From the NCBI GenBank assembly GCA_964347135.1, contig CAYFXA010000023.1, positions 1-33,984 of the forward strand: DNA of 33,984 bases. The letters are read 5' to 3'. The translations under genes and the position numbers were made by a program. Below, piece by piece: positions 13,669 through 21,560 of the stretch. The DNA comes from CAYFXA01 sp964347135. Lineage in GTDB: Bacteria; Patescibacteriota; Microgenomatia; PFEM01; JAHIFH01. Below the pieces are notes generated by a model. It searched no databases and had not been told where the DNA came from. It worked only from the letters and a program-made list of their open reading frames with translations. Position 1 is the stretch's first letter. Every line of letters begins with the position of its first letter.

Positions 13669-14936
13669 ACAAAGTAAAGACTGCCAAATTGTTTACTGTC
13701 TTCAATTACATAACCAGGTACGCTCACTTCTTGAAGACTAGCACTTGTGATTAAACCAATTTTTTCTTCATCAGGCAATTGATTAATAACATCATTTTCT
13801 TCCATTAGGGCGGTGCCAGTATAAAAAGGCAAAGGTTCAGGGGCGTAGATTGGTGCCTTCAAGCCATAGTACTTAGACTCAAAAAGATGATGAGAAGCAG
13901 CATTGTAGTTAACCAAAGTTAAATCAGCTGCTTCTGCTTTAACATAATTGGCCAAATCTCTGAAGGGTCTTTTGGTAGGGTGGGTGAAATAGTGGTAATT
14001 GAGAGTAGCCAGAAGGAAAATGGCTATCAAAATGAAAATCAAAGAGGACTTTCTTCTTAAAGAAGCAATCAAAAGTGAACTGGCAGGAATAACCATGAGC
14101 ATGTAGCGGTCAAAAAAGATTGATTGAAAGATTTGAGAAACAAGATAAGTCAGAACTAAAGGTACAAAAAACCAACCTAAGAGGAAAAGTGATTTCTTTT
14201 TATCCTTAAGCCAATTTCTAAGGAGCAAAGTGATGATAATCGTAAGCAAAGCTAACTGTCGGGTTAATTCAAGACCATCGCCAACAAGGAATTTCAGCAC
14301 GGTTCCCAGAAAAACTTCTGGATTGGGTTTGCCAAGCCAAAAGCCACTGCCAACTAAAGAGGTTTGGTAGTAAAGGGGATACAGCCAAGGAAGGTAAAGT
14401 AAGCCAATGATGAAAAAATCAAAATAACTTTTAATGATTTTTTTGATTGGCTGACGCCAGACCTCAACTAGATGCCAAAGACCCTCAAAAATAATAACAA
14501 AAATGGAAAAATGATGAGTGTAAAGAGCGGCGGCACTAGCAAGAATGAAACCAACCCGGTTTTTCTTTAGGAAAAAGTAAATCGATAAAGTTGAAGTCAG
14601 GGCTAAGATAGCATACATTCGTCCTTCAAAGGCGTAAGTAAAAAGAAAGGGATTGGTAAAAGCCAAAAGAGCGGCTAAAACACCGGTTTTTTTATCCCAG
14701 AGGTGCTTACCAATAAAAAAAACGGTGATAACCGTGCCCAGAAAAAAAAGAAAAGAAAGAGTCCGAATAGACACTTCCGAGATACCAAAAAACTTAATCC
14801 AGGTGTGGTAGAGAAGATAGTAAAGTGGTGGTGAAGTGTCGCGGGCAACGGTGGTAATAATTTGCCAATAAGGCTTGATTGCTAGAGTGGCTGCCCAGGC
14901 TTCGTCACCCCAAAGACTAACGGAAAATTGGGTCAT
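13650..14936 (-). CDS. GT39-type membrane glycosyltransferase lacking first membrane segment
   Basis: A 428-residue GT-C protein. Its motif SLWGDEAWAATLA sits only about seven residues from the N-terminus, whereas relatives carry a membrane helix before it. An in-frame stop just upstream belongs to the GT2 gene, which is in the same frame, so no longer ORF exists. A minus-strand TATAAT eight bases before the ATG supports this start as a leaderless one. The rest, including HTWIKFFGISEVSIR and the ER-like FEGRMYAILAL region, is normal. It is either a natural short form, needing a partner helix, or an N-terminally lost copy. Confidence 0.78.
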   Translation of the reverse strand: MTQFSVSLWGDEAWAATLAIKPYWQIITTVARDTSPPLYYLLYHTWIKFFGISEVSIRTLSFLFFLGTVITVFFIGKHLWDKKTGVLAALLAFTNPFLFTYAFEGRMYAILALTSTLSIYFFLKKNRVGFILASAAALYTHHFSIFVIIFEGLWHLVEVWRQPIKKIIKSYFDFFIIGLLYLPWLYPLYYQTSLVGSGFWLGKPNPEVFLGTVLKFLVGDGLELTRQLALLTIIITLLLRNWLKDKKKSLFLLGWFFVPLVLTYLVSQIFQSIFFDRYMLMVIPASSLLIASLRRKSSLIFILIAIFLLATLNYHYFTHPTKRPFRDLANYVKAEAADLTLVNYNAASHHLFESKYYGLKAPIYAPEPLPFYTGTALMEENDVINQLPDEEKIGLITSASLQEVSVPGYVIEDSKQFGSLYFVWLKRL

Positions 14937-14944
14937 TAAGAATG

Positions 14945-14950
14945 ATTATA
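14945..14950 (-). promoter_or_regulatory. -10 before GT39 gene
   Basis: Minus-strand consensus TATAAT (14945-14950) lies across the 3' end of the GT2 gene, eight bases before the ATG at 14936. No good -35 is seen. Confidence 0.45.
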
Positions 14951-16454
14951 TCTTTTCTGTGACCCGATATTCTAGTCTTTTTCCTACCATTAATTGGGTT
15001 TGGGAGTGAAGTCCGGGAATAACGGACATAAAAAGAGCGGCCACAGGCATTAAAACCCACTGAACATACTCTAAGGCAGACTTCCAGCGGGGTAAGCCTT
15101 TTGGCCTTTTTGGGCGAAGAGAATAATCAAGGACAATGATGACAAAAAGAAAGGTAAGACAAGTTGTTAAGATGATTCTTGAAATTCGGGGAAGATTATA
15201 ACCAAGGGCGGTTTGTTTAAAAACCGGATTAACCAGGGCCGGAAGCCAGGCTCCCAGAGTAAGAATAAACCAGTTGGTTGACCAAATAATATGAGTTTCA
15301 ACTAGTTTGTAAATTCGGAAAATCTTTGTCCAAATTGGAATTTCAGGATGTTTGAGAGCTTGTTTAATGGCGTAGGGAATGTCGGTACAACCCCAGGCAT
15401 GACGCCGACACTGTTGGTAACGGTTGTTTAAAGAACCCAAATAACTCCGACCCTCTGGAGCATCAATACTGGTAGGCAGAAAAACAGAATTAACCTCGAC
15501 TTTCCCCTGATTGTGGAAAAAGCACTGAAGAAAAATATGCCAATCCTCGGGAATAATGTCCGTGTGCCAGTAGTCAACTCCATCAACCATTTTTAAAGAA
15601 GCAGAATAAGTTGAGTAATTAAGATAAAGATTTTCTGGTTCCAAACAGTGAGAAATGTGAGTAACATTACCCATTGTTCCCACGATTCTGACAAAAGCCG
15701 GCACCCGCCAATAATTATTGTGCCAGACAATCGGTGTTTGCCAAAAGCGATAATGTCTTTCAGGATTTAGGGCAAAATTATAAGTGAGAGCGGCAAAATA
15801 TTTAGGATGGAAGCAGGCGTCAGCATCACAACTAGTAATCGTCATCTTTTCAGGATGAAATTTGCCTTTTTTTATCAGGATTTTCTTAGCTTGTTTGGCA
15901 CCCCAAGCTTCGTTAGAAGCTTTACCTCGAACTTCACCAGGAAGATTGTCGGGATGGAAGGTGGGGATAAATTCACCAAACTCTCCTTTGTATTTTTTGG
16001 CTAGTTCTCTGGCTCTTTGGCGATAGCCTTCAGCCCTTGCTTCCATTGCTAAAACCACAAACAATTGGTTTTTGTCAATGTTTTTTTGTTTAACCAAACA
16101 ATCAAGCGTTGTGGATAACTTTTCAACCGATTCATCATAATTGGGGATAATTATTAAATGTTTAATTTCGTCCCACTCAAGGGAATTTTCATCCCTGTCT
16201 TTTTTATACTGTTGATGCCAGTTAGTTTTCCTAGCCTGTTTAATCTTAATATAACCAGCCAGTCCTAAAAAAGCTGCCTGAAAAGAACGATAAAACCAAA
16301 AAACCAAAAAGCCAATCGTGAAATAAGCCACAATTCGAGGAATAAAAAAAGCACCCCAAAGAGGGAAAAGAATAATTGTCCACGCCAAAGTCCCTGGCAG
16401 AATTTCTAGGAATCTTTGAACTCGAGCGTCGTATTTCTCAACAAACCGCTTCAT
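14946..16454 (-). CDS. GT2-family membrane glycosyltransferase
   Basis: A 502-residue protein: two N-terminal hydrophobic segments, a cytoplasmic GT-A domain, then three or four C-terminal segments. Visible GT2 landmarks are HLIIIPNYDES at the nucleotide strand, SCDADACFHP with the metal-binding DxD, EDWHIFLQ with the catalytic Asp, and QQCRRHAWG, similar to the QxxRW motif of processive cellulose-synthase-like enzymes. It probably adds sugars to a lipid carrier or polymer and exports the product. A TGA TATAAT extended -10 (16465-16473) precedes the ATG by ten bases. Polymer identity is unknown. Confidence 0.85.
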   Translation of the reverse strand: MKRFVEKYDARVQRFLEILPGTLAWTIILFPLWGAFFIPRIVAYFTIGFLVFWFYRSFQAAFLGLAGYIKIKQARKTNWHQQYKKDRDENSLEWDEIKHLIIIPNYDESVEKLSTTLDCLVKQKNIDKNQLFVVLAMEARAEGYRQRARELAKKYKGEFGEFIPTFHPDNLPGEVRGKASNEAWGAKQAKKILIKKGKFHPEKMTITSCDADACFHPKYFAALTYNFALNPERHYRFWQTPIVWHNNYWRVPAFVRIVGTMGNVTHISHCLEPENLYLNYSTYSASLKMVDGVDYWHTDIIPEDWHIFLQCFFHNQGKVEVNSVFLPTSIDAPEGRSYLGSLNNRYQQCRRHAWGCTDIPYAIKQALKHPEIPIWTKIFRIYKLVETHIIWSTNWFILTLGAWLPALVNPVFKQTALGYNLPRISRIILTTCLTFLFVIIVLDYSLRPKRPKGLPRWKSALEYVQWVLMPVAALFMSVIPGLHSQTQLMVGKRLEYRVTEKI

Positions 16455-16464
16455 GTCGAGGCTA

Positions 16465-16473
16465 ATTATATCA
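16465..16473 (-). promoter_or_regulatory. Extended -10 promoter of GT2 gene
   Basis: Minus-strand TGA followed by TATAAT (16465-16470), ten bases before the ATG at 16454. Predicted leader is about three bases. Confidence 0.65.
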
Positions 16474-16496
16474 CAGTTATTTAATTTTTAGTCGAG

Positions 16497-17249
16497 TTAA
16501 GAAATTTCTTTTAGGAATTTCCGCCAAGCGCTTCCTTTTTTCTTAATTTCTCGCCTAGTTCTCGCTGGATAAAGGCGGTAGGTATCATGGTAAGCGGTGA
16601 AATCAAAAATTCTTGGCTCTTCATTTTCCAATATTAAATTCCAAATGCCCCAAACCCTCTTAATTTTTACAAATTTTTTGTAAAGATTTATATCTGGCAT
16701 CCAGTCGTGTTTTTCGAGAATTTTTAGCATACCTTGACCAAAAATCTTGAATGATTTTCTTAATTTAGGCGAGAGTTTCTTGGGTTCAATATAACAGCAT
16801 TGTTTTCCTGGGAGCTTTTTTTGAAAAAGCATGTTGACTAAACCAGCCTTGGTTTTTCGTCTTTCGAAAGTAGTTTTTACAACAAAGGACTTAATAAATT
16901 GGCGGCAAACCCGATAGGCGTATTCGGTGTTTTTCAAGTATTCTAAATCGTTTACTTCAGGAAAAATACCTGCGGGAATTTTGACAACTTGATTCTTATT
17001 GGCGAGCTCATAAACTGCCCATTCCCAACCAGAACCAATTAATTTTGAATCAGGAAAAAAGATGCAAGTTTGAGCCGGCGGGGGAGCATTTTTAACAAGG
17101 CTTCTGATTTGTCGCCGAAGCTTGAAATCCTCTTTTATTAATTTTATTAAGTTAAAATTTTTATCGATGAATGGCTGCATTCGCCACTTCCCCTTTTTAA
17201 TACTTGCCATTTGGACTGGGTAACTATATTTTGAAGAGGTTTTTGGCAT
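16497..17249 (-). CDS. Protein-kinase-like protein (YrbL-like)
   Basis: A 250-residue cytoplasmic protein that looks like a small eukaryote-type kinase fold. GSGWEWAVYEL (Gly72, Gly74) resembles the glycine loop, VVKIPAG supplies a candidate ATP-binding Lys90, and near the end MPDINLYKKF with WNLILENEEPRIFDFT resembles a degenerate catalytic loop and DFG segment. The closest named type that comes to mind is YrbL (PhoP-regulated). Phosphate acceptor and activity are unknown, and the catalytic loop is atypical. Starting at 17249 gives a 26-base overlap with tatD; a second ATG at 17210 would avoid it. It follows metG and tatD in one leftward unit. Confidence 0.55.
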   Translation of the reverse strand: MPKTSSKYSYPVQMASIKKGKWRMQPFIDKNFNLIKLIKEDFKLRRQIRSLVKNAPPPAQTCIFFPDSKLIGSGWEWAVYELANKNQVVKIPAGIFPEVNDLEYLKNTEYAYRVCRQFIKSFVVKTTFERRKTKAGLVNMLFQKKLPGKQCCYIEPKKLSPKLRKSFKIFGQGMLKILEKHDWMPDINLYKKFVKIKRVWGIWNLILENEEPRIFDFTAYHDTYRLYPARTRREIKKKGSAWRKFLKEIS

Positions 17250-18012
17250 TTTGAGTTGTGATTTTGGCAGTTTTTTCTAAACTAACTTCTTTTAATTTCG
17301 CCAGACATTCAGCAATAATTTTAACATGAGCCGGTTCACTGCGAGAGCCTCGATAAGGCTCAGGAGCAAGAAAAGGACAATCGGTTTCTAAAAGAATTTT
17401 TTCAAGGGGAATCTGTTTAAAAACGTTTTGTAAACCAGGGTCATAAGTGAGATTGCCATCAACGCCGAAATAAAAACCGAGCTCTCTAACTCTTTCAATT
17501 CTTTTTTTGCCCCCAGAATAACAATGCCAAATGCCTTTAAGCCCTTTTTTGGCATATTTTTTTAACATTTCAAAAGTGTCTGAGGAAGCTTCTCGAGAGT
17601 GAACATTAATTGGCAAATTGTTTTTTAAAGCCAGTTCGATTTGTTTTTCAAAAAGAAAAGTTTGTTCTTTTTTAGAGCGGTCTTTTTCTCCGGGCGGGGC
17701 AGGTGAATAGTCAAAGCCAGATTCGCCAATGGCAACAACTTCTTTTTTCCTTGCTAACTTGCTTAATTCCTGAATTTGCTTTTCCAAAGAAAGTTTAATC
17801 TCAGGATCGGTTTGGTGAGGATGAATACCAACAGCAGGGTAAACAATGCCTTTGTATTTTCTAGAGATTTTAATTGCCTGTTCTGACTCTGTCAGATTAC
17901 TACTAACACAAATAATTTTTGTTACCCCATCCTTAACAGAACGCTTAACCACCTTATCAAGGTCATCTTGATAGTCTTTGAAATTAAGGTGAGCGTGGGT
18001 ATCAACAAGCAT
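17224..18012 (-). CDS. tatD: TatD-family metal-dependent hydrolase
   Basis: A 262-residue TIM-barrel amidohydrolase-type nuclease. Metal-site motifs are complete: DTHAHLN at the N-terminus, AIGESGFDY with the conserved Glu, INVHSREAS, IWHCYSGG and LLETDCPFLAPEPYRG near the end. TatD proteins are 3'-5' exonucleases linked to DNA repair and RNA turnover. A short insert after GFDYSPAP differs from E. coli. Its ATG overlaps the metG stop (TAATG), a coupling seen in many bacteria where the two genes are adjacent. Confidence 0.93.
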   Translation of the reverse strand: MLVDTHAHLNFKDYQDDLDKVVKRSVKDGVTKIICVSSNLTESEQAIKISRKYKGIVYPAVGIHPHQTDPEIKLSLEKQIQELSKLARKKEVVAIGESGFDYSPAPPGEKDRSKKEQTFLFEKQIELALKNNLPINVHSREASSDTFEMLKKYAKKGLKGIWHCYSGGKKRIERVRELGFYFGVDGNLTYDPGLQNVFKQIPLEKILLETDCPFLAPEPYRGSRSEPAHVKIIAECLAKLKEVSLEKTAKITTQNAKNLFKI

Positions 18013-19400
18013 TACTTTAGTCTGGGAAAAAGAGGCTTTTCAGATTTAATTTTCGGACCTTTAAATTGTTTTTCAATTTGTTCCGCGGTTTCGGGAAGGA
18101 AAGGCTTAAGATTAAGGCTAATTTGGCGGATTTCCTTAACTAATTCTTCTAAAACAGTTTTTAGCTTTTTTCCTGAGAGTTCCCAGGGTTTTTTGCGGTC
18201 AATTAGTTTGTCACCAGCACCAATTTCCTCCCAGATTAGATTAAGAGCTACGTCAAATTGAAATTTGTCAAGAGGTTTTTTAATTTGAGGATAGATTTGA
18301 CTTTTTGAGTTTTTGAAATCAAATCCTGATTTTTCGCACAACTTTGCTATCCGTGCCACCAAATTACCCAAGCCGTTGGCTAAATCAGCATTATAAAGCT
18401 CCTGGAGTTTATTAAGGGTTAAATCAACATCTCTTGTAGCTGGGCCGTATTTGATGAAGTAGTATCTTACTCCGTCGGTACCAAATTTCTTCACCAATTC
18501 TGTTGGTCGAATGATATTACCTAAAGATTTACTAATTTTCTGTCCATTTAAGCTAAAAAAATCATGAGCATAAACGGTTTTCGGTAGTTTGAATCCGGCT
18601 GATTTTAACATCGCTGGCCAAAGTAGGGCATGCCAGCGAAGATTATCTTTACCTAAGAGGTGAAGGTCAGCCGGCCAAAAACCTTTAGGGGCACCGGTTA
18701 TATAGTTTATTAAGGCATCAAACCAAACATAGATGGTGTGTTTCGGATCGTCAGGGACAGAAATTCCCCATTCAACTGACGGTCGAGATATAGGGATATC
18801 CTCAAGCCCTCGATCTAGAAAGGCTAACATTTCGTTTCTTTTTGATTCTGGTTGGACAAACTCAGGATTCTTTTTGAGACGGTCCTTTAAAAAGTCTTCA
18901 TATTTAGACCAGCGGAAAAAATAGTTTTTCTCAGTTAGTTTTCTTGGGGTTTTGGTAGGATGATAGGGGCACTTTCCTTTAACTAAGTCTTTTTCGGTGA
19001 TAAATCCTTCACAGCCTTGACAGTAAATGCCTTCGTATTTTCCTAAATAAATATCACCTTTTTTCTTTACTCGGCGCCAAAAGTCAATTACTGTTTTTTT
19101 GTGATCTTTATCAGTAGTTCTAATAAAGCGGTCATAAGAAATATTAAGTGATTGGAATTGTTCTTTGTCAGCTTGACTGATTTTATCTGCCCATTTCTTA
19201 AATTCAACCTTTGCTTTCTTAGCTGCTTCTTCTGCTTTGCCACCATGCTCATCAACGCCTGTTAGGAAAAAAACTTTCTCTCCCAAAAGACGATGATAGC
19301 GAGCCAAAACATCAGCCACGATTTTTTGATAGGCATGGCCAATGTGCATCACATCGTCAATGTAATCAATAGCAGTAGTAATATAGAATTTTTTAGCCAT
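18012..19400 (-). CDS. metG: Methionyl-tRNA synthetase
   Basis: A 462-residue class I synthetase that charges tRNA-Met. Signature HIGH is at residues 19-22 and the KMSKS-equivalent KISKS at 288-292. The connective-peptide zinc knuckle is CQGC followed by CPYH, a one-knuckle type. Other landmarks are YVWFDALINYITG and HLLGKDNLRWHA. The C-terminal helical anticodon domain ends near residue 460; there is no appended dimerisation (EMAP/Trbp111-like) domain, which is a compact form. A -10 TATAAT lies nine bases before the ATG. Confidence 0.96.
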   Translation of the reverse strand: MAKKFYITTAIDYIDDVMHIGHAYQKIVADVLARYHRLLGEKVFFLTGVDEHGGKAEEAAKKAKVEFKKWADKISQADKEQFQSLNISYDRFIRTTDKDHKKTVIDFWRRVKKKGDIYLGKYEGIYCQGCEGFITEKDLVKGKCPYHPTKTPRKLTEKNYFFRWSKYEDFLKDRLKKNPEFVQPESKRNEMLAFLDRGLEDIPISRPSVEWGISVPDDPKHTIYVWFDALINYITGAPKGFWPADLHLLGKDNLRWHALLWPAMLKSAGFKLPKTVYAHDFFSLNGQKISKSLGNIIRPTELVKKFGTDGVRYYFIKYGPATRDVDLTLNKLQELYNADLANGLGNLVARIAKLCEKSGFDFKNSKSQIYPQIKKPLDKFQFDVALNLIWEEIGAGDKLIDRKKPWELSGKKLKTVLEELVKEIRQISLNLKPFLPETAEQIEKQFKGPKIKSEKPLFPRLK

Positions 19401-19409
19401 GATGAGCTT

Positions 19410-19438
19410 ATTATACCTAATTTAGCCTTGAAATTAAA
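19410..19438 (-). promoter_or_regulatory. metG promoter
   Basis: Minus-strand TTTAAT (19433-19438, weak), 17-base spacer, TATAAT (19410-19415), nine bases before the ATG. The predicted leader is about three bases. Confidence 0.6.
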
Positions 19439-19457
19439 CAATGGGGTGTCTTTGGGG

Positions 19458-19766
19458 TTAAGAATCTGGCTCTCTTTGGAAAAGATCAGTAACTTCTGGG
19501 TATCTAGACCTGATTCTATTCTCTTCTGACTCTGCTATACAGGTCCAAACAATGTTAGCTTCTGTGCCTATCCTGTTAAGACAATCCATTAAATCCATGG
19601 CTACTGTTCTTTTTGGTGGTCTTAGAACGATTACTAATCTATTCTTCGGCTCTTCTGGGGCAAGAAAAGCTCTTTCTAAATCTTTATGACTTTCAAGTTG
19701 TTGAGCATTTTCCTCGGAAATATCGGGAATTTCACCAATTGTTTTTGGAGCTTCTGGGCTTTGCAT
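19458..19766 (-). CDS. Hypothetical acidic protein (102 aa)
   Basis: A soluble, acidic protein of unknown family. It begins MQSPEAPKTIGEIPDISEEN, with a disordered-looking first third, followed by a compact hydrophobic stretch NRLVIVLRPPKRTVAMDLMDCL that could be a beta-alpha unit. Its ATG overlaps the stop of the YerC/TrpR-like gene (TAATG) and is preceded by AAAGGAAAG within that gene, so it is translated together with the regulator. Co-translation suggests a shared function, but nothing more can be said. Confidence 0.55.
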   Translation of the reverse strand: MQSPEAPKTIGEIPDISEENAQQLESHKDLERAFLAPEEPKNRLVIVLRPPKRTVAMDLMDCLNRIGTEANIVWTCIAESEENRIRSRYPEVTDLFQREPDS

Positions 19767-20128
19767 TATTTCTTTCCTTTAAATCTTTTACTAATTTTTT
19801 TTGCCCATTCATTGGCCCATTCTTCGGCCCGAATTTTACTTAGGGCAATTTCGAATCCTTTGCCTTTTTTCATTTTTTCAGCCACTCCCGAAATAGTGGC
19901 ACTGGAAAGTTTGAGATTGGCTTTAATATTGGAGTAACTTCTGCCTTTGTCAAGGTAATAAGCGGCGCCCATGCGCTTGGCAAAAATTTCTAATTCAGTT
20001 GGAGTTAAGGCTTCTTTGAGAAACGTTTCGACCTCTTTTTTAGAGCGGATGTCAGCTAAAGCCTGATAAAGGAGTTGATAAATTTGTCTTTTTAAACTGG
20101 GACTAATTTTCTTTTTTGAAACCTGCAT
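19766..20128 (-). CDS. YerC/TrpR-like DNA-binding protein
   Basis: A 120-residue all-helical protein of the Trp-repressor superfamily. The core LTPTELEIFAKRMGAAYYL followed by SYSNIKANLKLSSATISGVAEKM contains the helix-turn-helix, with the SSATISGV recognition region that matches TrpR/YerC. Trp-binding residues cannot be verified. The ATG at 20128 is taken over the TTG just before it. The promoter (20191-20219) has a near-palindrome at the start site that could be its own operator, so autoregulation is possible. The long Lys-rich C-terminus (KKISKRFKGKK) is an addition over TrpR. Confidence 0.78.
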   Translation of the reverse strand: MQVSKKKISPSLKRQIYQLLYQALADIRSKKEVETFLKEALTPTELEIFAKRMGAAYYLDKGRSYSNIKANLKLSSATISGVAEKMKKGKGFEIALSKIRAEEWANEWAKKISKRFKGKK

Positions 20129-20140
20129 CAAAGTAAAACA

Positions 20141-20164
20141 CCCACTTCAAATCGTTAAAGTGGG
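20141..20164 (-). other. Leader hairpin of YerC-like gene
   Basis: CCCACTT (20141-20147) and AAGTGGG (20158-20164) pair around a ten-base loop. On the minus strand TGTTTT follows, then the gene 13 bases after the stem. It may be a weak attenuator. Confidence 0.45.
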
Positions 20165-20176
20165 CAGGGCGACTGA

Positions 20177-20190
20177 TTTAACTAATTAAA
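20177..20190. promoter_or_regulatory. Operator-like imperfect palindrome
   Basis: TTTAACTAATTAAA covers the predicted start of the YerC-like transcript. One arm resembles the GTTAACTAG half-site known for TrpR operators. Binding is inferred only. Confidence 0.3.
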
Positions 20191-20219
20191 GTAATAGCAG
20201 AAGTTTTGGCAAATGTCAA
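20191..20219 (-). promoter_or_regulatory. Promoter of YerC-like gene
   Basis: Minus-strand TTGACA (20214-20219), 17-base spacer, TATTAC (20191-20196). Predicted start near 20184, leader about 55 bases. Confidence 0.8.
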
Positions 20220-20220
20220 A

Positions 20221-20532
20221 TTATTTTTTTGTAAAGAAAAGTTCTAAGGCAACAAAAATAGCTAATAACAAGAGCAAATTAAGAAGATTGCCAATTTGGT
20301 AGTAGCGAAAAACTAAAACAAGAGTTATGAATAGAGCTGTCATCAAACCCCTTCTGGAATTGGCGAAAATTAGAGCGCTGGTAAGGAATAGGGCTGAAAA
20401 AAGGAGAAAGAAGAAAACAATTATTGAAAGAACAGATTCAGGTGGAACTTTGAATAAAATCAATCCCCAACCAAGCCATAGCAAACCAGCTAAAAATAGG
20501 GTTGGAAGAAAGTTTCTTCTTCTTTTAATCAC
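20221..20532 (-). CDS. Small membrane protein (103 aa)
   Basis: A short integral membrane protein with three or four hydrophobic segments after a basic start (MIKRRRNFLP), ending with Lys-Lys. No family is recognised. The start is a GTG at 20532, six bases after a minus-strand TAGAAT, so a leaderless transcript is expected. It is divergent from rmuC across 38 bases that hold both -10 elements. The T-rich 3' end runs into the promoter of the YerC-like gene. Confidence 0.55.
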   Translation of the reverse strand: MIKRRRNFLPTLFLAGLLWLGWGLILFKVPPESVLSIIVFFFLLFSALFLTSALIFANSRRGLMTALFITLVLVFRYYQIGNLLNLLLLLAIFVALELFFTKK

Positions 20533-20538
20533 AATTCA

Positions 20539-20563
20539 ATTCTAGCCTAAATTATGCTAAAAT
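20539..20563. promoter_or_regulatory. Divergent -10 elements between membrane gene and rmuC
   Basis: Minus-strand TAGAAT (20539-20544) lies six bases before the GTG at 20532. Plus-strand TGC TAAAAT (20555-20563) lies seven bases before the rmuC ATG at 20571. Both transcripts should be leaderless. Confidence 0.6.
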
Positions 20564-20570
20564 TAAAGCT

Positions 20571-21551
20571 ATGCCCAGAGAATTCTATCTTCTCGCTGCC
20601 TTAATTATTGGCGTCATTGCTATTGCTGCTTTTCTGATAAACAAAAAGCTTTCCCAAATTGCGGAAAAAAGTAAACCAGATGAAACCTTAATGGAATGGT
20701 TAAAAACACAACAAAAAGATAGCCAGGAAACCTCAAAAGCAATTAATGAAAGACTAGACAGAGCTGCTCGAGTTATTTCTGGAGTCCAAAAAAGTATTGG
20801 CGAAATGTCAGAAATTGGACGGGGAATGAGGGATTTGCAAGAGTTTCTTCGCAGTCCAAAACTTCGAGGCAATATTGGCGAACAGGTTCTTAAAGAGCTT
20901 TTGGGCCAAATGCTTCCCAAACAAACCTTTAATCTCCAGTATTCTTTTAAGTCAGGGGCAAAGGTTGATGCGGCCATTAAAACAGGGGCAGGAATGATTC
21001 CGGTTGATGCCAAATTTCCAATGGAGAACTTTAGAAAAATGACAGCCGCAGAAACAGAGGCAGAAAAAAAAGATTATGAAAAAGCTTTTATCAAGGATGT
21101 TAAAAAACACATTGATGATATTTCTTCCAAATATATTCTCACCGATGAAGGTACGATTGACTATGCCCTGATGTATTTGCCTAGTGAAGCGGTTTATTAC
21201 GAAGTGGTTAACAACAGCAGCCTCTTTGATTATTCTGGCAAAAAGCGAGTTCTGCCGGTTTCACCAATGACTTTTTATGCCTATCTAAGAGCCATTCTCA
21301 TGTCTTTTGAAGGTCAGAAAATAGAAGCCAAGGCCAGACAAATTCTCAGTTCTCTTCGAGCCATCCAAAGAGATTACAACAAAATGGGTGACAATCTTTC
21401 GGTTTTGAGTAAACACGTTCAAAATGCCTATAATCAAATGTCTAATGTTCTCTCCGGTTTTACCTTACTTGGGCAAAAACTGTCCTCAACCCAAGCATTA
21501 GGAGAAGGAACAAAAGAAGAAATTAAACAGTTGGAGATTAAGGAAAAATAA
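20571..21551 (+). CDS. rmuC: RmuC-family DNA recombination protein
   Basis: A 326-residue protein with an N-terminal membrane segment (YLLAALIIGVIAIAAFLI), a coiled-coil region to about residue 95, and the RmuC nuclease-like core. Core landmarks: SPKLRGNIGEQVLKELL, the VDAAIK strand and PVDAKFPMENF, which resemble a PD-(D/E)XK active site. In E. coli, RmuC limits inversion-type rearrangements and acts on damaged DNA. Nine bases separate it from the helicase-nuclease gene, which makes a DNA-processing pair under one leaderless promoter. Confidence 0.92.
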   Translation: MPREFYLLAALIIGVIAIAAFLINKKLSQIAEKSKPDETLMEWLKTQQKDSQETSKAINERLDRAARVISGVQKSIGEMSEIGRGMRDLQEFLRSPKLRGNIGEQVLKELLGQMLPKQTFNLQYSFKSGAKVDAAIKTGAGMIPVDAKFPMENFRKMTAAETEAEKKDYEKAFIKDVKKHIDDISSKYILTDEGTIDYALMYLPSEAVYYEVVNNSSLFDYSGKKRVLPVSPMTFYAYLRAILMSFEGQKIEAKARQILSSLRAIQRDYNKMGDNLSVLSKHVQNAYNQMSNVLSGFTLLGQKLSSTQALGEGTKEEIKQLEIKEK

Positions 21552-21560
21552 ATCTTCGCG

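Noticed and set aside
13640..14960. Stop-codon readthrough or recoding joining GT2 and GT39
   Set aside because: They are in the same frame, but the stop is TAA, all three stop codons are used normally elsewhere, and a -10 precedes the GT39 start.
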